Positions 43,379 through 52,831 of a stretch of 64,000 nt of DNA are shown here, piece after piece. Location of the stretch: contig NZ_CP066802.1 in the NCBI RefSeq assembly GCF_016598775.1, positions 1,798,001-1,862,000 on the forward strand. Direction: 5' to 3'. Position numbers and translations under genes: made by a program. The notes under the pieces were generated by a model. That model was not told where the DNA came from. It searched no databases and was given only the letters and a program-made list of their open reading frames with translations. The first letter of the stretch is position 1. Each line of letters opens with the position of its first letter. The stretch is from Actinomyces weissii. Lineage in GTDB: Bacteria > Actinomycetota > Actinomycetes > Actinomycetales > Actinomycetaceae.

Positions 43379-44260
43379 TCAGCCCTTGACCGAGCCGGCC
43401 ATCAGGCCGCCCACGAAGTACTTGCCCAGGAGGACGTACACCAGCAGCGTCGGCACGGAGGCGATCAGCGCCCCGGACATCGAGGCCCCGTAGTCGGCCA
43501 GGATAGAGCCGTGCGCCAGGTTGTTCAGCGCCAGGGTCACCGGGCCGGACTGGGCGCCGCCACCGAAGAACAGCGCGAACAGGAAGTCGTTCCAGGCGCT
43601 GGTGAACTGCCAGATGATCACGACCACGAAGCTGGGAACGGAGATCGGCAGCACCACAGAGAAGTAGGTGCGCAGCATGCCGGCGCCGTCCACACGGGCT
43701 GCCTCCACCAGCTCGTCGGGGATCGTCTCGTAGTAGTTGCGGAAGATCAGGGTGCAGATCGGGATGCCGTAGACCACGTGCATGAAGATCAGGGTGGGGA
43801 TACCCATGCCGACCTCCACGGTGGTCAGCAGCCTCATCAGCGGGATCATCACCGCCTGGTAGGGGATGAACATGCCGAACAGGATCAGCGTGAACACCAG
43901 GTTCGCGCCGGGGAAGCGCCACTTGGACAGGACGAAGCCGTTGGCGCTACCCAGCATGGAGGAGATCAGCGAGGAGGGGAGCACCAGCAGCAGGGAGCGC
44001 ACCAGGCCGCCGCTGAGCTCGTCCCAGGCCTTGCCCCAGTTGCTGAAGTCCCAGGTCTTGGGCAGGAACCAGGTGGTGGAGGGTGAGGCCTCGGCACCGT
44101 TCTTGAAGCTGGTGACCAGCAAGACGTACACGGGGAGCAGCACGAATAACAGGGAGAACAGCAGCAGCACGTAGCGGAGCACGGTGCCCCAGGCGATACC
44201 CCGGGTCTGGCTGGCTGGCTTGCTGGCAGCGGCAGGGGCCGCCATGGTGTTGGCGCTCAT
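43379..44260 (-). CDS. Sugar ABC transporter permease (MalG/GtsC type)
   Basis: 293 residues, six predicted membrane helices. The cytoplasmic coupling (EAA) loop is EAARVDGAGMLRTYFSVVLP, with the conserved EAAxxDGA. The short extracellular N-terminal segment after helix 1 (FLPKTWDFSNWGKAWDE) is typical of the second permease of CUT1 carbohydrate importers. It follows the MalF-like gene with a 1-bp gap, so the two are made together as a heterodimeric channel. The sequence most resembles glucose/mannose-type GtsC permeases. Confidence 0.9.
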   Translation of the reverse strand: MSANTMAAPAAASKPASQTRGIAWGTVLRYVLLLFSLLFVLLPVYVLLVTSFKNGAEASPSTTWFLPKTWDFSNWGKAWDELSGGLVRSLLLVLPSSLISSMLGSANGFVLSKWRFPGANLVFTLILFGMFIPYQAVMIPLMRLLTTVEVGMGIPTLIFMHVVYGIPICTLIFRNYYETIPDELVEAARVDGAGMLRTYFSVVLPISVPSFVVVIIWQFTSAWNDFLFALFFGGGAQSGPVTLALNNLAHGSILADYGASMSGALIASVPTLLVYVLLGKYFVGGLMAGSVKG

Positions 44261-44261
44261 G

Positions 44262-45194
44262 TCACTTCCTCCCCTTGGCGTCGTGGATCAGGTACGGGAT
44301 GACGGCGATAGCCACCACCAGCAGCAGCACGGTCCCCACCGCGGCGGCGTTGGAGTAGTCGTTGTCGGTCATGTAGTTGAACATGTCGATCGCCGGGACC
44401 TTGGTGGAGTAGGTGCGCTGGTCCGTGATTGACATGATCAGGTCGAAGGACTTCAAGGACATGTGCCCCACGATGATGACGGCGCTCAGCGCAATCGGGG
44501 TCAGCTGAGGGAAGATGATCGACTTGTACAGCTGCCACTCGTTGGCGCCGTCCACGCGGGCGGCCTCCCGCAGGTCGTCGCTGATGCCCCGGAAGCCTGC
44601 TAGGAACAGGGCCATGACGTAGCCAGCCAGCTGCCAGATCGCAGGCAGGGCGATGGCCAGGATGCCGAAGGTGGTGTTCTGGGTCCAGCTGTTCTCCAGG
44701 AAGGTCAGCCCCGTCATCTCAAAGAGGCGGTTCAGGCCGGAGGCGTTGTCACCCTCGGCGGAGTTGAGAAGCCAGCGCCACACCACGCCCGAGGCCACGA
44801 AGGACACGGCCATCGGGAACAGGAAGACCGAGCGGAAAAGGCCTTCGCCCTTGATGGGCTTGTCCAGCAGCCAGGCCCAGAGGAAGCCGATAACCAGGGT
44901 GCCTGCCAGGAAGGCCACGGTGAACAGCAGCAGGTTGATGAACGAGTGCTGGAAGTCAGGGTCCTTGAACAGGTTCACGAAGTTCTCCAAGCCGACGTAC
45001 TTGGAGGGCTTACGGCCGGAGATCTGGGCTGCCTTGTGGGTGTCCATCAGGGAGGTGTTTATGTTCACCCCGATCATGCCGTAGACGAAGATCGCCACCA
45101 GGACCAGGGAGGGGGAGATCAGGAGCAGGCCGGGCCCCCACTGCCGCCAGTGGGACCGCCTGCGTCGTGGTGCTGCAGTCTTGGTTGTGCTCAC
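44262..45194 (-). CDS. Sugar ABC transporter permease (MalF/GtsB type)
   Basis: 310 residues with six predicted helices, preceded by a basic N-terminus (RRRRSHWRQWG). The EAA loop is EAARVDGANEWQLYKSIIFP. WLLDKPIKGEGLFRSVFLFPM and DLIMSITDQRTYSTKVPA are typical of CUT1 first permeases. It is separated from the binding-protein gene by 90 bp holding a strong hairpin. No ATPase gene is in the operon, so the importer probably uses a shared MsiK-type ATPase encoded elsewhere. Confidence 0.9.
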   Translation of the reverse strand: MSTTKTAAPRRRRSHWRQWGPGLLLISPSLVLVAIFVYGMIGVNINTSLMDTHKAAQISGRKPSKYVGLENFVNLFKDPDFQHSFINLLLFTVAFLAGTLVIGFLWAWLLDKPIKGEGLFRSVFLFPMAVSFVASGVVWRWLLNSAEGDNASGLNRLFEMTGLTFLENSWTQNTTFGILAIALPAIWQLAGYVMALFLAGFRGISDDLREAARVDGANEWQLYKSIIFPQLTPIALSAVIIVGHMSLKSFDLIMSITDQRTYSTKVPAIDMFNYMTDNDYSNAAAVGTVLLLVVAIAVIPYLIHDAKGRK

Positions 45195-45230
45195 GGTTTT
45201 TCCTTGCTGTGTTGCCGCCTGCGTGCGTGG

Positions 45231-45268
45231 CTGCGGGGCGGACGGCGCTGGGCTCGTCCGCCCCGCAG
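45231..45268 (-). terminator. Intercistronic hairpin between binding protein and permeases
   Basis: CTGCGGGGCGGACG (45231-45244) pairs perfectly with CGTCCGCCCCGCAG (45255-45268). It lies inside the operon, just after the binding-protein gene; partial termination or mRNA protection here would give more binding protein than permease. Confidence 0.7.
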
Positions 45269-45284
45269 CTGTGGGTCACCTGGC

Positions 45285-46625
45285 TCAGGCGACCGACTTG
45301 TAGGCGTCAGACAGCTCCTTCTGTAGGTCCTCCAGGGTGGAGGCCTTCTGCGCGAACTTGTTCAGCGCCTCGCTCATGGAGTTGGAGGCCTTGGCGGGCA
45401 GGGCCGCGCCGTGGGCGATGGAGGAGACGATGGTGTCCTTGCCGAAGGACTCCATGGCGGACTGCTGGTACTCAGAGAACTTGGCCTTCTCCTCGTCGGT
45501 CAGGTCCTTGCGCGCCGGGATCGAGCCCTTGACGGTGTTGAAGGCGATCTGGCCCTCCTTGGAGGAGATGCACTTGAGCCAGTTCTTCGCCCCGCCGGGG
45601 TGCTTGGCGCCCTCGGTCAGGGTGAAGCCGTCCGCCAGGAAGTCGAAGACGCCGTCGGTGCCGGGGACCGGGAAGTAGACGTAGTCGGTGCCCGCCTTGA
45701 GGTTGGCGCCGTCGAAGGCCGCCACCGCCCAGTCACCCATGACGTTGTAGGCGGCCTTGTTGTCCATGACGGGCTTCATGGCCGGCTCCCAGTCCTCGGT
45801 GTACAGGGAGGTGTCGGTGAGGGCCACGAGCTTCTCGTAGTGGCCCAGGGCCTTGGTGACGTCGGCACCCATCCAGTCGGTCTTGCCGTCGAACAGGCCG
45901 TTGTACTTCTCGGCGCCCAGGTCGGCCAGCAGGACGGTCTCCAGGAGCTGGAGCTGGGTCCAGGCCTGGCCCATGGTGATGGGGGTGTAGCCAGCGGCCT
46001 TGACCTTCTCCATGTCGGCGAGCCAGCCGTCCAGGTCCTTGGCGGGAGCGGCCGGGTCCAGCCCGGCGGCCTTGAGCACGGAGACCGAGGCCCAAACGAC
46101 GTTGGCGCGGTGGATGTTGGAGGGCACCGAGTAGATCTTGCCCTCGGAGTCCTTGAGCCGGTCCACCAGGGTCTCGGGGAAGGCGGAGGTCAGGCCGAAC
46201 TCCTCGTACAGGTCGGAGATGTCCACCAGGTAGCCGGCGTCGATGTCGTCCTTGATCTCCGCACCGGCGTGCGCCTGGTAGGTGTCCGGCGGGTTCTTGG
46301 AGGCCAGGTCGGTGGCCAGCTTCTGCTTGGCCTGGGAACCGGCACCACCGGAGACGGCCTTGTTCTCGAAGGTGGTCTCCGGGAACTGCTCGGCGAACAC
46401 CTTGGTCAGAGCGTCCAGGCCAGCCTTCTCGGAGCCAGCGGACCACCAGGTGACGACGTCGACCTTGGAGGCGTCCCCTTCGCCAGCGCCCTGGGCAGAG
46501 GTCCCACCTCCGCCGTCTGCGGACGCGGCTTCCTTCTTGGAGCCGCAGGCTGCCAGGGTTGCCATGACGGCGGTCGCGGACAGTCCTACCAGGGCCTGCC
46601 GCCGGGAGATGACGGGGTTACGCAT
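45285..46625 (-). CDS. Sugar ABC transporter substrate-binding lipoprotein (glucose type)
   Basis: 446 residues from the ATG at 46625 (AGGAGA upstream). The signal has SRRQALVG and lipobox LAAC with lipidated Cys27, followed by a Gly/Ser-rich linker. The mature protein is a type I-like periplasmic-binding fold: VDVVTWWSAGSEKAGLDAL, YQAHAGAEI and PITMGQAWTQLQLLE match the glucose/mannose-binding GtsA group of CUT1 systems. It is first in the operon, with the two permease genes downstream. Glucose is the best guess for the ligand; other hexoses are possible. Confidence 0.9.
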   Translation of the reverse strand: MRNPVISRRQALVGLSATAVMATLAACGSKKEAASADGGGGTSAQGAGEGDASKVDVVTWWSAGSEKAGLDALTKVFAEQFPETTFENKAVSGGAGSQAKQKLATDLASKNPPDTYQAHAGAEIKDDIDAGYLVDISDLYEEFGLTSAFPETLVDRLKDSEGKIYSVPSNIHRANVVWASVSVLKAAGLDPAAPAKDLDGWLADMEKVKAAGYTPITMGQAWTQLQLLETVLLADLGAEKYNGLFDGKTDWMGADVTKALGHYEKLVALTDTSLYTEDWEPAMKPVMDNKAAYNVMGDWAVAAFDGANLKAGTDYVYFPVPGTDGVFDFLADGFTLTEGAKHPGGAKNWLKCISSKEGQIAFNTVKGSIPARKDLTDEEKAKFSEYQQSAMESFGKDTIVSSIAHGAALPAKASNSMSEALNKFAQKASTLEDLQKELSDAYKSVA

Positions 46626-46832
46626 GTTCTCTCCTAGAAACTGCACTGTTTCATGTCGGAGCCGGGTCTAGAGAGGCTGGGGCCGCTCCTTGTGTGGCGT
46701 CCTCGCCACGTGCCCGGCCGGGCGTGTGAAGTATATGTCCATCCAGAGCAGAATCGCGCAACTATCCTCAAGGCCGATCACAATCTGTCACGATCCCGCC
46801 ACCTGCGGCTGCTCTGAGACCACTCCTAGGAC
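46626..46832 (-). promoter_or_regulatory. Promoter region of the sugar ABC operon
   Basis: About 207 bp between the binding-protein gene and the mdh terminator. On the minus strand TATACT (near 46731-46736) may be the -10 element. GTGACAGATTGTGATC upstream (near 46780-46795) has two GTGA half sites in direct order, not the inverted order of a CRP/GlxR box. No operator can be named. Confidence 0.3.
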
Positions 46833-46875
46833 GCTGCTGCGCCCGGTCCACAGGTAGCGGACCGGGCGCAGCAGC
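46833..46875 (-). terminator. Terminator of mdh
   Basis: GCTGCTGCGCCCGGTCC (46833-46849) pairs perfectly with GGACCGGGCGCAGCAGC (46859-46875) around 9 bases. It lies 33 bp after the mdh stop codon. Confidence 0.85.
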
Positions 46876-46908
46876 ACCGTTACAGGCGGGTCAGGCTGGG
46901 CTAGTGGC

Positions 46909-47949
<1,041 letters not shown>

Positions 47950-48043
47950 CTAAGCCGACCAGCCCCGCCGGTGTCGCCCGATAGTCCCACAGCCTCAGCA
48001 GCGCCTGTGATCCAGCACATAACGGGGCGGTACAGCCCCCGTC

Positions 48044-49426
48044 TCAGTGGCTGACGGCGTTGGGACCAGCGGCCTCAGCGGAGGCGGCCAGCTCCTCCGC
48101 ACTGACCACGCCCTCCACACTCACCCGGTCCAGGTACTTCATGCCGTCAAAGGACAGCTCGCGGGCGTTCTCGACGTCGCCGTCGCTGCTGAAGCCGCCG
48201 CCTGCCAGCCGGTCGACGATCAGGGCGATAGCACCGTCCCCGGTGACGTTAGTGGCCGTACCGAAGGAGTCCATGGCGATATAGGTGGCGATCATCAGCG
48301 CGACCTGGGACTCGTCAAAGCCCAGCATGGAGGAGAGCAGACCGGTGGCCGCCACGATGGCCCCGCCGGGCACGCCGGGGGCCGCCACCATGGTCACCCC
48401 CAGCATGAAGACGAAGCCCACCCACTGGGCGGCGGAGACGGTCAGCCCCTGCGTCATGACGATCGCGAAGGCGAAGGCGAAGATCTTGGAGGTGGAGCCC
48501 GCCAGGTGGATGGTGGCGCACAGGGGGATGGTGAAGGAGGCGACGGCGTCGGAGACCCCGTTACGCCTGGCCTGCAGCAGGGTGACCGGGATCGTGGCCG
48601 CGGACGAGGAGGTGCCCAGGGCGGTGACGTAGGCCGGCATCATCACGCCGATCGCCTTGAGCGGGTTGCGCCCGGCGATCGCCCCGGCCACGCAGTACTG
48701 CGTCAGCAGGATCACGACCTCCAGCAGCAGCACGACGACGACCACCCGCACCAGGGTCCGCATAACCACCCAGGCCTCGCCCGTGTAGGTCAGGTTCAGG
48801 AAGATCCCGAAGATGTGCAGCGGCAGCAAGGGCACGATGATGCGGGAGATGAGCTTGGAGATGATGGCCCGGAACTCGATGAAGCCCTTGCGCAGCACGC
48901 CCCGCGGCACCATGGACAGCCCGATCCCCACCACGAAGGACAGCAGCAGGGCTGTCATAACCGGCACCGGCGCAGGCATCTCGATGGTGAAGTAGGGGAC
49001 CAGGGCGCTGCCGGGCTCCTTGACGTCCGCCAGGCTGGAGCCCGCCAGCAGGCGGGGCAGGACCGCCGCGCAGACGGCGTAGGTCAGCAGCCCGGAGAAC
49101 AGGGTGGAGCCGTAGGCGATCGCCGTGGTGATACCCAGCCACTTGCCCGCCCCACGACCCAGGTCAGCGATGGCGGGGGTGACCAGGCCGATGATGATAA
49201 GCGGGATCGAGAAGCTCAGGAACTGGCTGAACAGCGCCGAGAAGGTGGCGAACAGGCGCCCCACGGAGACCGGGACCAGGGGCTGCCCGCCCAGGCGCAG
49301 GGAGCCGAGCAGCAGTGACAGGGCGATAGCCGCCAGCACCCAGGGCAGGATCCCGGCGCGGTGCAGCCAGGACCCCTGCCGGGAGGGCAGGACCGTGCTG
49401 GCGGGAGTGCTTGCGGAGACGGGCAT
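48044..49426 (-). CDS. Dicarboxylate/amino acid:cation symporter (DAACS family)
   Basis: 460 residues from the ATG at 49426; GAAAGG precedes it, and an earlier frame start is less likely. About eight membrane helices and two re-entrant loops are expected: the Ser-rich hairpin TALGTSSSAATIPVTL and the substrate-site block ATNVTGDGAIALIVDRL (conserved NxxGD) are those of GltPh-like symporters. It imports glutamate, serine/threonine or C4-dicarboxylates with Na+ or H+. Order and residues are closest to the SstT/DctA-like branch, but the substrate cannot be fixed. It lies upstream of mdh on the same strand, with 145 bp between. Confidence 0.88.
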   Translation of the reverse strand: MPVSASTPASTVLPSRQGSWLHRAGILPWVLAAIALSLLLGSLRLGGQPLVPVSVGRLFATFSALFSQFLSFSIPLIIIGLVTPAIADLGRGAGKWLGITTAIAYGSTLFSGLLTYAVCAAVLPRLLAGSSLADVKEPGSALVPYFTIEMPAPVPVMTALLLSFVVGIGLSMVPRGVLRKGFIEFRAIISKLISRIIVPLLPLHIFGIFLNLTYTGEAWVVMRTLVRVVVVVLLLEVVILLTQYCVAGAIAGRNPLKAIGVMMPAYVTALGTSSSAATIPVTLLQARRNGVSDAVASFTIPLCATIHLAGSTSKIFAFAFAIVMTQGLTVSAAQWVGFVFMLGVTMVAAPGVPGGAIVAATGLLSSMLGFDESQVALMIATYIAMDSFGTATNVTGDGAIALIVDRLAGGGFSSDGDVENARELSFDGMKYLDRVSVEGVVSAEELAASAEAAGPNAVSH

Positions 49427-49561
49427 GGTGGCGCCTTTCGGCCAGTGGTTGGTAGGTGCGGGCACAAAGGTTCCCAGGCTGGCGCCAATCTATTCGCCTC
49501 TGGTGACGACGCCGAATCCCCGGCATATCTGTCCACCAGCTGGAACGGCGGGACCGGGGAG

Positions 49562-49891
49562 TCAGCCGTGGTGCCCTGCCGCCAGACCGGACAGGGCTAC
49601 CAGCACGATCACCAGCCCCAGGCCGAACACGGCGTCGAACAGCCTGCTGCGGGCCGCCATCCAGGAGCCGACCGGGCGCTGCAGCCGGACGCAGGAGACG
49701 GCACCCAGCAGGGCCGCCAGGCAGAGGACCGCCAGGTAGGCGCGCCCCAGCAGGGCCAGGGCCAGGGTCAGTGCCAGGCCCGCCCCGACCAGCACCACGC
49801 CCGCGGTACGGTAGCGCTGCCAGGGCCGGTCCTGGTGCTGATAGCCCCGGGACCTGACCTCATGCTGCTGGTCCTGCTCCACGCGGGCCAT
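49562..49891 (-). CDS. DUF3017 small membrane protein
   Basis: 109 residues with three predicted helices (about 30-50, 53-68 and 88-105), a charged N-terminal tail and RPVGSWMAARSRLFD before the last helix. This layout is that of DUF3017, an actinobacterial family typically encoded near purH, folD or mdh, as here. Function unknown. It lies about 110 bp downstream of purH. Confidence 0.75.
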   Translation of the reverse strand: MARVEQDQQHEVRSRGYQHQDRPWQRYRTAGVVLVGAGLALTLALALLGRAYLAVLCLAALLGAVSCVRLQRPVGSWMAARSRLFDAVFGLGLVIVLVALSGLAAGHHG

Positions 49892-50004
49892 GCTAGTGCC
49901 TGCTGGACCCCGCCTCCGTCACCGGGCCGGGTGCCGGGGCTTCCCTGAGGAACACGCGCTGCCCCGGCCCCAGCAGTACCAGCCCAAGCGCGGGGCGGGG
50001 CGGC

Positions 50005-51846
50005 TCAGTGGGCGAAGTGCCGCACGCCAGTGAGGTACATGGTGACCCCGGCCTGGCGGGCGGCGGCCACCACCTCCTCGTCGCGGATGGAGCCGCCTGG
50101 CTGCACCACCGCCTTCACCCCGGCCTCCGCCAGCACCTGCAGGCCGTCCGCGAAGGGGAAGAAGGCGTCGGAGGCGGCCACGGAGCCGCGGGCGCGCTGC
50201 GGTGCCGTGGCGCCCGGCTGCTCGACGGCGTCCGCCTGCGCCGCTGGAGCCGAGCTGGCAGCGGCGCTACCGGAGGCGCTGGTGTCGCTGCTACCGGGAG
50301 CGCCTGCGGGGCTGGCGGCGGTCGGGTCCGAAGCGGCGGCGTCGCCGGTGGTGCGCCGCCCCAGGGTGTTGGCCCGCTCGACGGCCAGGCGGCAGGAGTC
50401 CACCCGGTTGACCTGCCCCATACCCACCCCGACGGTGGCGCCGTCGTGGGCCAGCAGGACCGCGTTGGAGCGCACCGCCCGCACCGACCGCCAGGCGAAC
50501 ACCAGGTCAGCCAGGGTGCCTGGGTCCACCGGCTCCCCGCAGGCCAGCTGCCAGGTGGCGGGGTCGTCGTCGCCCCCCTGGTAGGTGTCACGCTCCTGCA
50601 CCACGGCTCCACCGCTTACCTGGCGCAGCTCCCAGCCGTCACGGGCCGGGGGCTCCACCACCAGCAGCCGCAGGTTCTTCCTGGCCCGCAGGATCTCCAC
50701 CGCCTCCGGCTCGAAGGCGGGGGCGGCCACCACCTCGGTGAACACCTGCTTGACCTGCTGGGCCATCGCCACGGTGACGGGGGCGTTGGTGGCGACCACC
50801 CCGCCGTAGGCGGACACCGGGTCGCAGGCGTGGGCCTTGCGGTGCGCCTCGGCCACGTCCCCGCTGGCGGACACGGCGATGCCGCAGGGGTTGGCGTGCT
50901 TGATGACGGCGACGGTGACCAGGCCAGGGTGGTCGTAGGCGGCGCGCACGGCGGCGTCGGTGTCCGTGTAGTTGTTGCAGCTCATGGCCTTGCCGTGGAT
51001 CTGGCGGGCGTTGGCCACGCCGCCTCCCTGCCCGGCCAGGGTGTAGACGGCGGCCCTCTGGTGCGGGTTCTCCCCGTAGCGCAGGGTGGCCAGCCGCTCG
51101 TAGCCCAGGCCCAGGTAGGCGGGCAGGGGGGCGCGGGCGGCCTGCGGGCTGTGGCCTGCGGCGTCGGGGGAGGTGTCGGGAGGTGTTGCGGAGGCGGTCT
51201 CGGGCGCAGTATCGGCCTGCTGGGCGAACCAGGTGGCGACGGCGGCGTCGTAGGCGGCGGTGTAGGCGAAGGCCCGCGCGGCCAGGGCACGACGCTGCTG
51301 CAGGTGGAAGCCGCCGCTGGCCACCGCCTGGACCACCTGGTCGTAGCCTGCCGGGTCGGTGACCACGGCGACGGCGGCGTGGTTCTTGGCGGCGGCCCGC
51401 ACCAGGGAGGGCCCACCGATGTCGATCTGCTCGACGCAGGCGTCAAAAGGAGCCCCGGAGCGGACGGTCTCGGTGAAGGGGTAGAGGTTGACCACCACCA
51501 GGTCTATAGGGGTGACCTCCAGCCCGGCCAGCTGGGAAAGGTGGCTGGGCCGGCGCCGGTCGGCGAGGATCCCGGCGTGCAGGCGCGGGTGCAGGGTCTT
51601 GACCCGGCCGTCCAGGCACTCGGGGAAGCCGGTGACCTGCTCGACGCCGGTGACCGGCAGGCCCGCCTGCACGAGGGCGGCGGCGCTGGAGCCGGTGGCC
51701 ACCAGCTCCACGCCTGCTGCGTGCAGGGCGGTGGCCAGCCCTACCAGACCGGTCTTGTCATAGACGGACAGCAGGGCCCGCTTGACGGGGACCTGCCCCA
51801 GGGGCTCTGTGGGCTCGGCGGGGTGGGTGGCAGGGGTCAGGCTCAT
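50005..51846 (-). CDS. purH: Bifunctional AICAR formyltransferase/IMP cyclohydrolase
   Basis: 613 residues from the ATG at 51846 (AGGAGCG upstream). It does the last two steps of IMP synthesis. The N-terminal cyclohydrolase domain has [26 protein letters not shown] and NLYPF. The C-terminal AICAR transformylase has [22 protein letters not shown] and NPCGIAV, and ends [15 protein letters not shown]...[11 protein letters not shown]. Two Ala/Ser/Thr/Pro-rich insertions are unusual: about 208-240 and about 505-555, the second just before [12 protein letters not shown]. They account for the excess over the usual ~525 residues. Confidence 0.95.
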   Translation of the reverse strand: MSLTPATHPAEPTEPLGQVPVKRALLSVYDKTGLVGLATALHAAGVELVATGSSAAALVQAGLPVTGVEQVTGFPECLDGRVKTLHPRLHAGILADRRRPSHLSQLAGLEVTPIDLVVVNLYPFTETVRSGAPFDACVEQIDIGGPSLVRAAAKNHAAVAVVTDPAGYDQVVQAVASGGFHLQQRRALAARAFAYTAAYDAAVATWFAQQADTAPETASATPPDTSPDAAGHSPQAARAPLPAYLGLGYERLATLRYGENPHQRAAVYTLAGQGGGVANARQIHGKAMSCNNYTDTDAAVRAAYDHPGLVTVAVIKHANPCGIAVSASGDVAEAHRKAHACDPVSAYGGVVATNAPVTVAMAQQVKQVFTEVVAAPAFEPEAVEILRARKNLRLLVVEPPARDGWELRQVSGGAVVQERDTYQGGDDDPATWQLACGEPVDPGTLADLVFAWRSVRAVRSNAVLLAHDGATVGVGMGQVNRVDSCRLAVERANTLGRRTTGDAAASDPTAASPAGAPGSSDTSASGSAAASSAPAAQADAVEQPGATAPQRARGSVAASDAFFPFADGLQVLAEAGVKAVVQPGGSIRDEEVVAAARQAGVTMYLTGVRHFAH

Positions 51847-51987
51847 GCGGCGCTCCTGGGGCTCTGGTCGCCGGGAAGCCCAGGCGGACGACGCCCCGTG
51901 CTGCGGTGGTGCCAGGTGCAGGCCTGCCGCTCCCCGGTGGTTGCCCACCCTCGCCAGTCGCGGCAGGGCCAGGATAGCGCGCCCGGC

Positions 51988-52812
51988 TCAGTCCAGGGGA
52001 AGTACCTGGTCCGCGGCCTCCACCACCAGCGGGTCGTGGGTGGCCACGAGCACGCCGGTGCCCTGGGCCACCAGCTCCTGGAGGTAGGCGATGAGCTGGC
52101 GGGTGGTGGCCTCGTCCAGGGCGGAGCTCGGCTCGTCCAGCAGGAGCAGGCGAGGCTGGGCGGTGATGAGGCTGGCCAGCCCCACCCGCTGCCGCTCCCC
52201 GCCGGAGAGGGTACGCACCTCGTGGTCCAGGACTAGGTCCAGGCCCAGCCGGTGGGCGGCCTGGCGGGCTCGTTGGCGCGTCTGGGCCCGCTGGGAGCGG
52301 CGCAGCGGGCCAGCCCCCACCATGACGGCCTCCAGCGCCGTCAGCCCCTCGATGACGGGCACGCCCTGGTCCAGGTAGCCCAAGAAGCCCGCGCGCATCC
52401 GGGTGACCTGTTCGGGGCCCAGCCCCTCCAGGGGAGTACCCTGCCAGCGCACAGAACCTGTCTGAGGCCGGAGCACCCCGGCGAGCAGGCGCAGCAGGGT
52501 GGACTTGCCGGTTCCGGTGCGGCCGGTGACAGCCACCAGCTCCCCCGCCCGCAGCCCCAGGGAAAGGTCATGGAGGACCTGGCGCGGGCCCGCGGGGCCG
52601 GGCACGGCCAGGCACAGCCCCTCCGCCTCCAGCAGCGGCTCTCCCCCGGGGTGGCTTGGCTGCCGGGCTGCAGGCTGGGCCTCGCTGGGGGTGTCCTGGC
52701 CCGAGGCACCGCGGCTGGTCGTGTCCGGGCTGGCCGGGTCGTGGCCGGGTGCCTCGTGCCTAGGCTCCTCCCGGCCCCGCGCGTCCTGGGGGCTGGCGGC
52801 GGTCTGCGTCAT
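51988..52812 (-). CDS. ABC transporter ATPase
   Basis: 274 residues from the ATG at 52812 (GGAGGACG upstream). After a ~55-residue polar extension the ATPase has Walker A GRTGTGKST, signature LSGGERQRV, Walker B LLLLDEPSSALDE and the switch His in VLVATHD. The Q-loop region reads LGYLDQGVPVIEG. It is closest to LolD/MacB-type ATPases, which work with FtsX-like permeases such as the one encoded 19 bp upstream. It is the last gene of the sucC-sucD-DUF6350-permease-ATPase run. Confidence 0.9.
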   Translation of the reverse strand: MTQTAASPQDARGREEPRHEAPGHDPASPDTTSRGASGQDTPSEAQPAARQPSHPGGEPLLEAEGLCLAVPGPAGPRQVLHDLSLGLRAGELVAVTGRTGTGKSTLLRLLAGVLRPQTGSVRWQGTPLEGLGPEQVTRMRAGFLGYLDQGVPVIEGLTALEAVMVGAGPLRRSQRAQTRQRARQAAHRLGLDLVLDHEVRTLSGGERQRVGLASLITAQPRLLLLDEPSSALDEATTRQLIAYLQELVAQGTGVLVATHDPLVVEAADQVLPLD

Positions 52813-52831
52813 CGTGGTCGTCCTCCGGGAC

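Noticed and set aside
46780..46795. CRP/GlxR operator before the sugar ABC operon
   Set aside because: The two GTGA half sites are in direct rather than inverted orientation.
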